Below, piece by piece: positions 50,923 to 59,239 of a stretch of DNA of 64,000 nt (positions within the stretch are counted from its first letter, which is position 1; every line of letters starts with the position of its first letter). The stretch covers positions 62,001 to 126,000 of the forward strand of contig JAFSNR010000061.1 in NCBI GenBank assembly GCA_017443345.1. The letters are read 5' to 3'. Source of the DNA: Prevotella sp. (GTDB lineage Bacteria > Bacteroidota > Bacteroidia > Bacteroidales > Bacteroidaceae). Under the pieces are notes generated by a model. That model worked only from the letters and a program-made list of their open reading frames with translations, did not search any database and was not told where the DNA came from. Made by a program: the position numbers and the translations under genes.

Positions 50923-51105
50923 ATGGAACTGAAAGAAGGATTAGAGTTCTATCGCAGATGTCTGGAACATTGCGACATGGTGATTGCAAGTCTGTACAAA
51001 AGTGACATACCCGAAAATAGGAAACAGGCATTAATTGACAAGCAACTTGACACAAGGAACATGTTGAAAAAAAGAATTGAAGTAATCGAAGAATTATTAA
51101 GGTAA
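50923..51105 (+). CDS. Small helical protein of unknown function
   Basis: The 60-residue product is entirely helical and charged (LEFYRRCLEHCDMVIASLYK, ending MLKKRIEVIEELLR), possibly a coiled coil. It has a good promoter, and the DUF5053 gene starts 1 bp after its stop, so the two are translated together. Function unknown. Confidence 0.6.
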   Translation: MELKEGLEFYRRCLEHCDMVIASLYKSDIPENRKQALIDKQLDTRNMLKKRIEVIEELLR

Positions 51106-51106
51106 T

Positions 51107-51493
51107 ATGGAAAAAGCAACGAACAATATTAGCGACCCGAAAGTCAGGGCATATTTCGATGATGTCACTGAGGGAAAGACGCCAGCTGTAACGTTAACAG
51201 CCGACGAGTATGTACAAGGCGTAGAGCAATTTGATGACGGCATGCGCAAGATTATTGCCGAAGCCGACGAAATGATCTTCCGTGCAAAGCTGGGTGATCT
51301 CCCCGATGCTTTGTCATTCAGCTATATTGCCCAGAAATACTTTGGCAAGTCACGTGGATGGCTCATGCAGAAAGTAAATGGGAACAAGGTCAATGGAAAG
51401 ACTGCAGGTTTTACAGACGACGAACGCCGTCAGTTCCGCGAAGCCCTGCAGGACTTAAGCGAGAAAATGTCAGCCATTGCCATGACATTATAA
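51107..51493 (+). CDS. DUF5053-family protein
   Basis: The 128-residue protein has the DUF5053 pattern in its second half: FSYIAQKYFGKSRGWLMQKV, NGNKVNGKTAGFTDDERRQF and REALQDLSEKMSAIAMTL. The middle resembles a helix-turn-helix (SYIAQKYFGKSRGWL), so DNA binding is possible. DUF5053 genes occur on Bacteroidota mobile and phage-like elements; no function is established. It ends just before a terminator shared with the convergent vsr gene. Confidence 0.75.
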   Translation: MEKATNNISDPKVRAYFDDVTEGKTPAVTLTADEYVQGVEQFDDGMRKIIAEADEMIFRAKLGDLPDALSFSYIAQKYFGKSRGWLMQKVNGNKVNGKTAGFTDDERRQFREALQDLSEKMSAIAMTL

Positions 51494-51569
51494 AATAAAA
51501 AACATACACGTCGTGATGACGCTTGTCTTTTTTCATAGAAGCATTAGATTTAAGGTTAACAAAGTTTTC

Positions 51570-51591
51570 GGCTCGCAGCGGCGAGCCTTTT
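51570..51591. terminator. Terminator between DUF5053 and vsr genes
   Basis: GGCTCGC (51570-51576) pairs with GCGAGCC (51581-51587), followed by TTTTTT. It serves the plus-strand gene and may also end the defence operon. Confidence 0.8.
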
Positions 51592-52122
51592 TTATTCCTC
51601 CGCTGCTTTCATCATGCCCTCTTCCTCCTCGAATCGAGGATAAGGCTTAACGACGACCTGATGATCCTTCATCCAAATATGGTTAAGCGTAAACGCCAGC
51701 GACTCCAGCGTCTGTTCACGCACCTTGGGCTTCAGCTCACACTCCCATATCGTAATCGTGTGCCACCCCATAGCGGCCAGTTTGCGTTGCTCCTCCTTGT
51801 CACGATCCTTGTTCCTACGGATCTTCTCCTCCCAGAACTCCCGATTCGTATTCGGAATCTTACAACACTCCGAACTTTTCACTTCTCCCTTTTCACCTTT
51901 AATTTCTACAAGGTGCCCATGCCAGAAGCATCCGTTCACGAAGACGCAAGTGCGATACTTCCTCAGCACGAGATCCGGATGCCCAGGCAGCTTCGGAGAA
52001 TTCAGCCTATATCGGAATCCCCTGCTCCACAACCATCTGCGCACAATCATCTCAGGCTTCGTATCCTTCCCCCGGATCGCCGCCATGTTCTTATGCCGTT
52101 GTTCTGCAGAGAGTCTATCCAT
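51592..52122 (-). CDS. vsr: Very short patch repair endonuclease (Vsr)
   Basis: The 176-residue protein resembles Vsr throughout: N-terminal MAAIRGKDTKPEMIVRRWLW, the catalytic aspartate in GHPDLVLRKY (D50) and the FVNGCFWHGH histidine/zinc segment (66-70). Vsr nicks next to T in T:G mismatches that arise by deamination of 5-methylcytosine. That fits its place at the end of a transcription unit that encodes a cytosine-C5 methyltransferase. It overlaps the deoxyribosyltransferase-like gene upstream by 8 bp (52115-52122). A C-terminal 40-residue extension relative to E. coli Vsr is present. Confidence 0.93.
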   Translation of the reverse strand: MDRLSAEQRHKNMAAIRGKDTKPEMIVRRWLWSRGFRYRLNSPKLPGHPDLVLRKYRTCVFVNGCFWHGHLVEIKGEKGEVKSSECCKIPNTNREFWEEKIRRNKDRDKEEQRKLAAMGWHTITIWECELKPKVREQTLESLAFTLNHIWMKDHQVVVKPYPRFEEEEGMMKAAEE

Positions 52123-52549
52123 TGAGTTGTTTTATAAGTTCTTCAATCGAACAACATACACCATCAAACAGTTTATACATCAGTTCTGGCTCCTGTTTCT
52201 CAGGAATATAGGCCAAGACTTTCTTCCCTCGCCCTGCAAACCATCCTGCCTCAGTATGCGCACTACGACCACAAGGCAATACCAACACACAAGCATCGCA
52301 AGCCTCCATGGCCTGAATGTCATTCCCAAACTGACGCACAGCCTTCTCATGCTGCAACATATCACGATAGTGCTGAGGCGACCACTCCATATAGTCCTCG
52401 CTGATGCAGCACCACTTAAACCCAGGATCCCCCGAAGGCGGATTACGGAAGTCATAGACATCATGCCCTGCCTCCCTTAACTTGGCGACAACCTCAGGAT
52501 AATACCCGTTGCGCCAACTGCTGGCGACGTATAATTTATGTTGTGTCAT
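52115..52549 (-). CDS. Nucleoside 2-deoxyribosyltransferase-like protein
   Basis: The 144-residue protein has the fold landmarks of the nucleoside 2-deoxyribosyltransferase family: the nucleotide-binding start LYVASSWRNGYYPEVVAKLR, EAGHDVYDFRNP, and the catalytic glutamate region VLPCGRSAHTEAGWFAGRGK. These enzymes cleave or exchange N-glycosidic bonds of deoxynucleosides. In defence islands related folds can act on nucleotides or NAD. It overlaps vsr by 8 bp and lies 60 bp after the last gene of the restriction operon, so it is probably part of it. Enzymatic role is inference. Confidence 0.75.
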   Translation of the reverse strand: MTQHKLYVASSWRNGYYPEVVAKLREAGHDVYDFRNPPSGDPGFKWCCISEDYMEWSPQHYRDMLQHEKAVRQFGNDIQAMEACDACVLVLPCGRSAHTEAGWFAGRGKKVLAYIPEKQEPELMYKLFDGVCCSIEELIKQLNG

Positions 52550-52609
52550 AATTCAAATTGGCATAAATTTTTATTCATTTGAGTTGTCATCACAAGAATC
52601 TGACTCCAC

Positions 52610-53236
52610 CTAAACAAATTCAGGTTTGATTACTTCAACCTTCCATCCCATAGAGCGACCAAAAGAAACCACCTCATCCATCTTCTTTATGGACCATTGA
52701 GTGGATACGGCATACCGGATTCCATCTTTGCTCTCCAATAAATCATATTCATGGTAATAGAACCTGGTTTGTTTATCTGCTCTCAATAATTCTAGGGCAG
52801 ATTCATCCAAAACAGTATGTCTGAGAAGATGAAGCTTGTAATTGAACAAATCTCTTACTTCTTCATAAGTGGGTTCGTATTCCTGTTGGTATAGTTTGAT
52901 TATTGACCAAACAAATCTACCCTTGGTTTGAAGTTCGCCACCGTTAAGAGAATATAATGTATGGTCTCTTTTATTATAGGCCTCGCTTGATGATGTGAGA
53001 CAAACAGGAATCTTTGGTATATTCCTTTGTTTCTTTCTCCTATGAGCAGCACGATCGTCTTCTATGGCGGATACTTCTTCGAAGCCCTTCTTCCGAACTA
53101 AAAAAACATAATCATCTAGGATTTTAATATCCTCAGCTGTATAGCCTCTTGAAAGAAGCATAAAGGAGTATGCTGCTTTCAAATCTTTAGCTATACTGTT
53201 CTTGTCGAGTAAATTGATTACTTTTCTTCCACCCAT
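52610..53236 (-). CDS. Unknown protein with a C-terminal module shared with the GIY-YIG protein
   Basis: The 208-residue protein has an N-terminal helical half (about residues 1-80, basic) and a C-terminal module from TLYSLNGGELQTKGRFVWSI to IRYAVSTQWSIKKMDEVVSF and GWKVEVI. The same module ends the GIY-YIG protein at 62432-63382 (VFKLNGKKYNKSQFGYGVIK, VRFVVCSQWDKVNILNLIQI, GWSLDI). This type of 'LNG ... QW ... GW' ending occurs in many restriction and anti-phage proteins. It is the last gene of the core restriction operon. Function unknown. Confidence 0.65.
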   Translation of the reverse strand: MGGRKVINLLDKNSIAKDLKAAYSFMLLSRGYTAEDIKILDDYVFLVRKKGFEEVSAIEDDRAAHRRKKQRNIPKIPVCLTSSSEAYNKRDHTLYSLNGGELQTKGRFVWSIIKLYQQEYEPTYEEVRDLFNYKLHLLRHTVLDESALELLRADKQTRFYYHEYDLLESKDGIRYAVSTQWSIKKMDEVVSFGRSMGWKVEVIKPEFV

Positions 53237-53258
53237 TTATCTTATTTTAATTAATCCG

Positions 53259-53831
53259 CTATTTCTGAGGAATAGAAATATCCCTAGGCCTAGCTTTTCT
53301 TAGTTCATTATTGATATCGTTGGATGCACTTGAAACAGGTGTTAATTCACCATACAGCAAGGGAATATCGAGAGCGCCATTAAGACCTATTATTTCTCTT
53401 TCGAGTTTTTCAAAAGATACTATAGCATTTGCATCATTGGGCGAAATAAGATCCAATGTTTTTTTGTTAGCAGCCAATATTACTGCCTGCTCCATACCTT
53501 CTTTTTTACAGACCTTAATCGCATCAAGAATATCAGAACCCAAGCTCATTTGATGCCTAAACGTAACTCTTATCCACGTCTTTCCTTTAAAGAAATAGCC
53601 TGCCTCTCCTATCCATCCGCTTGATGTGAATTTCTTAACAATTACATCATTTAAATATCTCTGCATGCCTTTAGGCGCACTCTTGTTAGCTTTCAACTTC
53701 ACTTCACGCTCGGCAGCAAATAACACAGACGCTTCCTTCCATACATCATCCTTCAGGAGCTCAACTGCCTCTTCTGTTTCTTTAGTTTTCTGAGTCTTTA
53801 CCCAAGGGCTTGCTAATAATCTTGTATTCAT
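53259..53831 (-). CDS. Unknown protein of the restriction operon, possibly nuclease-like
   Basis: The 190-residue protein has an N-terminal helical part and a central alpha/beta segment: WIGEAGYFFKGKTWIRVTFR, SLGSDILDAIKVCKKEGMEQ, AVILAANKKTLDLISPNDAN. The order of strands and the terminal IPLLYGELTPV recall the BamHI/BglII-type PD-(D/E)xK nucleases, but a clear catalytic triad was not found, so this is weak. It lies 10 bp after the helicase gene and 22 bp before the next, so it belongs to the operon. No family is recognised with confidence. Confidence 0.55.
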   Translation of the reverse strand: MNTRLLASPWVKTQKTKETEEAVELLKDDVWKEASVLFAAEREVKLKANKSAPKGMQRYLNDVIVKKFTSSGWIGEAGYFFKGKTWIRVTFRHQMSLGSDILDAIKVCKKEGMEQAVILAANKKTLDLISPNDANAIVSFEKLEREIIGLNGALDIPLLYGELTPVSSASNDINNELRKARPRDISIPQK

Positions 53832-53841
53832 AAACGGAAAA

Positions 53842-56800
53842 TTAGACCTCCCAAAAAACTGGAGCAGGTTTTATCTTACATTCAACCGCATATGATAAAT
53901 CCAAGAGTTTCGTATTCGGAAGCATAGGAGGATATCCCATCAAAAAGTCATTTCCATCAAGTTCTTCTCCTAATAATACTTTTGGAACACTTGAATGTTT
54001 CAACAACAGAGTCTTTCCATCCTTGTTTATAGAAAAGCAAAGAGGAAGATTGTTCGAATCTTTTTCTACGTTCAAAGAATCATCATAACTCTTTATATTA
54101 TCCCATATTGTTGATTTCAGTGAAATGCTCTCTGACATTCCACTATCAGATGTCAGCTTATACTTTGCTCCGTCAGTTGTTTCAAAGACTTTAATAATTC
54201 CTTCAAGCTCAGAATAAACCTGGTTACTGTACATAGAGCATATTTCCAGAAGGCGTTTCCTCATTAATTCACTCTCAGTAACATTATCAGATTGGCTCCA
54301 TAGTTCCTCCAGAGCGGCAACTTGCTTTGAATTACGAATTTCAAGTAACTCATTCAATCCCGTATTATCATTATCCGAGCCATCCATTATAGCCGCTCTT
54401 ATCTTTTTTGCAACTACATCCGGGAATTCTCCAATGGCGATGTTACTATTTTCAAGCCGCTTTTGAATCCTATGATACATGCGGGCCTCAATACTATTGG
54501 GATACCACACATTGTAAATAACAACTTCATCTGCGGTTTGTCCCAAACGAGCAATACGACCTACTCGCTGTTCAAGCCGCGCAGGAGTCCAAGGTACATC
54601 AACATTGATTAAGACTCTTGCAGCTTGGAGGTTAAGACCTTCTGATGCCGCATCAGAGCAGAATACGATTCTTATTTCCCCTGAAAAAAGTCCACGTTTC
54701 AAATCGTTTTTATCGCATAATTGCTCTTTCCCATTAGAAACAATACAAGACTTATTTCCAGTATATACTCCGTATCTATATTGTTTGTTTAGCTCATTGA
54801 GGTTAAATTCATGCAAAAGAGCGTCTATTGTATCTGTATATCTAGAAAAGACCAGAACCTTGTCATTTTCGCTAAGGCATTTTTTAGCAAGCATAATAGA
54901 TTCCTTTATTTTCTGATCTTTATTACTTTCCAACAACGAGCTTGCTCTTTTCAGAAGTTGTGTGAGTGATGTTGATTCTATGGCGATAGCTTGGTTTAAT
55001 GCAGAAAGATCTACCTTAGACAAATCTACATCGAAAGTGTCATCATAACCTTCATCTAGCAAGTCATCTAGTTCAAGGTCATCTAAACATATAGGGTTGT
55101 CCATCACAAAATTTTTAGCGCCATGATAACGTTTCAAGCTGGCTTTTAAACTGTTTATTTTTTCCAAACGCCTCTCCAAACTTTTTCTGCAAGAATAAAG
55201 GGAGGATGCACACCTTTGCTGATAGCTTATACGTACAAATCCAATAGAAATCTTTCGATCAGGGAATAATATTTCCTCTATGGAGAAACAATTCTTAGAA
55301 AGATAACCATTCACATTATTGTAAAACATCTCAACTTCCATTGGATCAGAAATAGAGATTGGAGTCAGCTTCCGTTCTGGGAACTTATATCCCTTCTCTT
55401 TAAGAGAGCGTCTTGTATTCCTAACAGTTAGTAAATGAGCAGGATGCAAAAGAACTAACAGCTGCCTTATAACAGTCCAATGTTCTCGAACAAAATCTGT
55501 CAGAATAGTAATCTCTTTATTTTTAAGACCTAACAAATGGAATAAAATTTCTTTTTGCTCATCGCTTAATCTGTCTGTTGACGGATTCATTTCTTCCATA
55601 GTCTTATAAATCATGGTAGCTGCACCATTCAAGTCTGAAAGACTAGGATATTCTGAACAAGCAATTAAATCTAAAGACCTCATATAGACCCGATTAGGCT
55701 GCCAGGCCTTGGGTAAGCCAAGAAGTTTCAGTAAAGAATGGTATTCACCTGCCTCCTTTTGCATTGGCGTTGCAGTTGCTAAGATTATGTGAGGTATCTT
55801 GGTGGAAACATTTTCAAGCATCGAATAGACTTGAGTTTTTTTACTACTTCCACTAATATCCTTACTTACTCTAGCAGAATGAGCCTCGTCCAGTATTAAC
55901 AACTCAGGGAGATATGTTCCTTCTTTTGAAAAAATGCCCCCATTTTTCCCAGATCCTCTTGCATATTGTGCAGACATCAAGATTATATTAGGAGAATTTT
56001 TACCAATGGGATTTGTAGAGCCAATATATTTTATGTTGTCATTGGAATCGACATAAGACTTGCTGCCAGAATCGAATCTCCATACATTTAACTTAAAATG
56101 CTCTTTTAACTCATCCTGCCACTGCTTAAGAACCGATTTCGGTGTTAAAATTAAAACTCTTTTTACACCGCAGTATTTTAGCATAAATGACATCGTTGCT
56201 GCAACCTCGAATGTTTTTCCTAAGCCTACCTCGTCAGAAAAGAGCACTCTAATGGGCCATCTAGATAGGGCATCAATGACTGCACGCTCCTGATGAACAT
56301 ATAATGCCGGGATATCTCCAGAAACAAAGAAATTTGACAACATGGACGATGAGATCTTTATCAAATCATTCCCAGCAGAAACATTAGATTTTGGATTATT
56401 GTAATAATTTCCCAAACCCTGTCTGATGATTTCAGCAGTATCCTCAGTAATATCCAATGTTATTGCATCTTCTAGTTTGTTATTCCACAAAGAGTTTATG
56501 AAGTCTTCTTGCACAGCCACAGCATCAGATTGTTCCCATGATTTTGCAACCATAACCTGCTCAAAGTTTCCTCCGAAACCAGAACTTGTTTCATTTGGAC
56601 TACCAACAGCCACAATCTTATCTCCTTTTTCATCAGTTAATAAAATTGTCTTAGGATGAAATATTCCTTCCCCCACAACACCAACAGTCTTGATTTCAAG
56701 AAGTTTATCCTCGATCATCCATGCGACAGTGGCAAGTCGTTTTTTCTCTAAGCTATCTCTGATTGATTCAATTCCTAGCTTTATGTTATTCCTTATTTCT

Positions 56801-57072
56801 AGTATTTGGCTCTCTAAGTACTTTTTCCTCGTCACAGCATCTACAAAGACTTCCGGGAAACTATGTATACCTATAATCAGTCTCATCTTTCCATGTTTCC
56901 TATATAGAGAATCTATACCTTGAGAAATTGCTAATAACGATTCAACTGTATAAAAACTTGTGACCCTATCATAGCGAACACAAGAATCTATCGAAGGCAA
57001 GAGAAGACGTTTCAAGATATCATTGCCTTTGCCTGCATAACTAGCCTTAATATCGATCTCCCTGAGTCCCAT
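53842..57072 (-). CDS. PLD-nuclease / SNF2-type helicase fusion
   Basis: The 1,076-residue protein combines a phospholipase D-type nuclease at the N-terminus (HPK at 139-141 and GSPNETSSG at 157-165, the H-x-K and G-S-x-N parts of an HKD motif) with an SF2 SNF2/HepA-like helicase. The helicase has Q261, Walker A DEVGLGKT (280-287), DEAH (395-398), ATATP (432-436), FSRYTD in the second lobe and QRVGRIARLGQ as motif VI. It probably translocates on DNA and cleaves it. It is the largest gene of the operon, 2 bp after an unknown small gene. SNF2-PLD proteins recur in restriction and DISARM-like systems; other DISARM hallmarks are absent here. Confidence 0.88.
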   Translation of the reverse strand: MGLREIDIKASYAGKGNDILKRLLLPSIDSCVRYDRVTSFYTVESLLAISQGIDSLYRKHGKMRLIIGIHSFPEVFVDAVTRKKYLESQILEIRNNIKLGIESIRDSLEKKRLATVAWMIEDKLLEIKTVGVVGEGIFHPKTILLTDEKGDKIVAVGSPNETSSGFGGNFEQVMVAKSWEQSDAVAVQEDFINSLWNNKLEDAITLDITEDTAEIIRQGLGNYYNNPKSNVSAGNDLIKISSSMLSNFFVSGDIPALYVHQERAVIDALSRWPIRVLFSDEVGLGKTFEVAATMSFMLKYCGVKRVLILTPKSVLKQWQDELKEHFKLNVWRFDSGSKSYVDSNDNIKYIGSTNPIGKNSPNIILMSAQYARGSGKNGGIFSKEGTYLPELLILDEAHSARVSKDISGSSKKTQVYSMLENVSTKIPHIILATATPMQKEAGEYHSLLKLLGLPKAWQPNRVYMRSLDLIACSEYPSLSDLNGAATMIYKTMEEMNPSTDRLSDEQKEILFHLLGLKNKEITILTDFVREHWTVIRQLLVLLHPAHLLTVRNTRRSLKEKGYKFPERKLTPISISDPMEVEMFYNNVNGYLSKNCFSIEEILFPDRKISIGFVRISYQQRCASSLYSCRKSLERRLEKINSLKASLKRYHGAKNFVMDNPICLDDLELDDLLDEGYDDTFDVDLSKVDLSALNQAIAIESTSLTQLLKRASSLLESNKDQKIKESIMLAKKCLSENDKVLVFSRYTDTIDALLHEFNLNELNKQYRYGVYTGNKSCIVSNGKEQLCDKNDLKRGLFSGEIRIVFCSDAASEGLNLQAARVLINVDVPWTPARLEQRVGRIARLGQTADEVVIYNVWYPNSIEARMYHRIQKRLENSNIAIGEFPDVVAKKIRAAIMDGSDNDNTGLNELLEIRNSKQVAALEELWSQSDNVTESELMRKRLLEICSMYSNQVYSELEGIIKVFETTDGAKYKLTSDSGMSESISLKSTIWDNIKSYDDSLNVEKDSNNLPLCFSINKDGKTLLLKHSSVPKVLLGEELDGNDFLMGYPPMLPNTKLLDLSYAVECKIKPAPVFWEV

Positions 57073-57074
57073 AA

Positions 57075-57749
57075 TTACTTTCCTAAGGCATCCAATACTT
57101 TATCACACAGCTCCTGGTCCCCGTCTATACTGTCACGTTGAATGACATTATTACTTGCCAAACGGTTCAAGATGTCCATCAAAACAGATATTTGTTTATC
57201 ACTCAAAACTTTTCCTCGTTTTTTTTGTCCAGCAAAACTATTTAAATATTTAATATCCTTTTCAGTAACAGAGAAGTTTTTTGCTTTATTCGCCAGATAG
57301 AACAACTCACCGCCAGTCAACTGAGCAATTTGTTGTTCGGGCGTCTCCCCTGCCACTTCTATCATCTGTTGAAAAATGAATTCACTTACTGTTTCATTCT
57401 TTAAGCTGTGTGAGGATGATAATGCTGAAAGTGCTTTTTTTATCTCATCATCATTGCCGCTCGCTAATAAGGGCCAAGCAGTCTTAGGCGGTTTGGCTTC
57501 TGAAATCATCCTAATTATATCTTCATCAAGATTGCTTAATGACAAAAATGCATAAAACTCAGCAGGGGTAGCCTTTATATAGTTCGAAGTTGTAGCTATA
57601 TCAAGACCCACCGAATAAAAAGCATCAGATATCTTGATGATTTTATCTTCAAGGCTAAGATTGTCCTTATCCCAAGTACCTTTTATTAATTCTAATGCAT
57701 CAATCTTGTCCATATCTATTTCATTGATTCTGTTCTCTGTGAAACCCAT
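57075..57749 (-). CDS. Unknown protein of the restriction operon
   Basis: The 224-residue protein is almost entirely helical: LELIKGTWDKDNLSLEDKII, ATSNYIKATPAEFYAFLSLS, IFQQMIEVAGETPEQQIAQL. No enzymatic motif is visible and no family is recognised. It begins inside the GHKL ATPase gene (34-bp overlap); an internal ATG (MDKIDALELI, 57713) would instead start 2 bp after that gene's stop. Lying between the ATPase and the helicase, it may be an adaptor of the complex. Confidence 0.6.
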   Translation of the reverse strand: MGFTENRINEIDMDKIDALELIKGTWDKDNLSLEDKIIKISDAFYSVGLDIATTSNYIKATPAEFYAFLSLSNLDEDIIRMISEAKPPKTAWPLLASGNDDEIKKALSALSSSHSLKNETVSEFIFQQMIEVAGETPEQQIAQLTGGELFYLANKAKNFSVTEKDIKYLNSFAGQKKRGKVLSDKQISVLMDILNRLASNNVIQRDSIDGDQELCDKVLDALGK

Positions 57750-59182
57750 TCATTCCTAATCATCAGTGCCTTTCTGGATTCTACATTGTAGCAGTCTACG
57801 AGTACACGATAAATTGCATCTGAGGTTGCTATTATTTTTCTTACCTCATTATCTATTTTTTTGCGCCAAAGGGGATGGTTCTTAAAAACTAGAACTTGAA
57901 GTTCTTGTGGTTCTAGCATATCGTTGAAAATATAGTCATATGGTCCCACATTGCTTCCTTCTTCTTCCAATTCCATAAATGAGATAAGAAGTTCACTTCC
58001 GTCTTCCAACATTAGTGATTTCTCTGTCACAATGCTTTTTACTGTATTGTTAATGCTGACACTTGATTTGCGATCTTCATTTTTATTATTCTCGGAATCA
58101 TTTGTTTGAGTATCCTCTCCTTCATCTTCAATTGTATACTCCTTCTCCAATTGTCCTATAATTGCTTTTTTCTCTGCGGGCTTATCAACATTATGATTTC
58201 TGCTGAGATTTCTTGAAGCGGCTACAACTCCTTTGAGGTATTCTCTCATGTGAATAGCCACATATTCCCAATCCTCCGACTGCTGCACCCCTTGTTTGTA
58301 GAAAGTAGCATCAAGAAAGTCCATATTCACCTCTCCAATAATGCGGCTAGTCATCAAGTGTGCAGTAAACCAAGTCTTATCATGTGTGACGACAAGCTGT
58401 CCTCTCCTATAGATGTTAAATCCATAAAATCCATCATTATGAGTCTGGGAATCTATAGCAACCCATCCAGTGATATGATACTTATCGTTCGTTCCAAATT
58501 TCTCATCTATTTTGACTTTAGTTCCCTTAAGGAAATTGTAAGTCTTTGGTTTTGCCTGATAGCTATCAGTATCATCAATAACTGTTATAGTATCGCCGCT
58601 CTCAATATGGCCCTTGAAAGCATTTCCTATGTATTCAAGCACTGCACTTACTGGGAAATCTTTTATTTTAAGCTTTTTTATTACAAAAGCAGTACCATGA
58701 CCAGCAGTCCTCAATGGCGAGGAAGGGGAAGGTTTGCTGTCTTCAATAATAATATTCCATGCTTCAGAGCCTGAAGGACGAGTGCTATAATCTTTTATAT
58801 CAAAGGCTGTGTGATACTCTACATTCTCACCAAAAGGTCTCGTGAAAATTTCATAATAGTCGCCCAACGTAGAACAAGACGTCTTAAATCCCATGCCAAA
58901 ATGACCTTTTGTTTCTTCGCCCCTTTCGAGGAATTTTGACATATCTTCAGCAATACAAACAGCCTTTTCTAGAATATCAGAAGTCATACCCCTTCCATTA
59001 TCCATAACTACAACGCTATTGCCTCTCATGTCAATAGAAATATGAAGCTTCTCCTTATTGCATCTCGCATCAAAGCAATTTGCAACAAGTTCTCCAATCG
59101 CCTCTTGGGGCGATTGATTCGTTGCACCAATAGTTTCCATCAGTCTTGGTGAAGGATAATTCTTAACAACTCTTTTCCCCAT
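57716..59182 (-). CDS. MORC-like GHKL ATPase
   Basis: The 488-residue protein has an N-terminal GHKL ATPase: N box QEAIGELVANCFDAR (E31, N35, D38), G1 VMDNGRGMTSDI (D61, G63, G65) and G2 KGHFGMGFKTSC (93-103). An S5-like middle domain follows, then a C-terminal region with an acidic linker (EDEGEDTQTNDSENNKNEDR). MutL-like ATPases of the MORC-related type are known in bacterial restriction operons beside methylases and SNF2 helicases, where an ATP-dependent clamp on DNA is proposed. It lies 57 bp after the cytosine methylase gene. Confidence 0.85.
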   Translation of the reverse strand: MGKRVVKNYPSPRLMETIGATNQSPQEAIGELVANCFDARCNKEKLHISIDMRGNSVVVMDNGRGMTSDILEKAVCIAEDMSKFLERGEETKGHFGMGFKTSCSTLGDYYEIFTRPFGENVEYHTAFDIKDYSTRPSGSEAWNIIIEDSKPSPSSPLRTAGHGTAFVIKKLKIKDFPVSAVLEYIGNAFKGHIESGDTITVIDDTDSYQAKPKTYNFLKGTKVKIDEKFGTNDKYHITGWVAIDSQTHNDGFYGFNIYRRGQLVVTHDKTWFTAHLMTSRIIGEVNMDFLDATFYKQGVQQSEDWEYVAIHMREYLKGVVAASRNLSRNHNVDKPAEKKAIIGQLEKEYTIEDEGEDTQTNDSENNKNEDRKSSVSINNTVKSIVTEKSLMLEDGSELLISFMELEEEGSNVGPYDYIFNDMLEPQELQVLVFKNHPLWRKKIDNEVRKIIATSDAIYRVLVDCYNVESRKALMIRNEWVSQRTESMK

Positions 59183-59239
59183 AATCTAAAAAATATTTAT
59201 CTTGCTATTTTGAGTGACCTTTACTAGATTATATTATAA

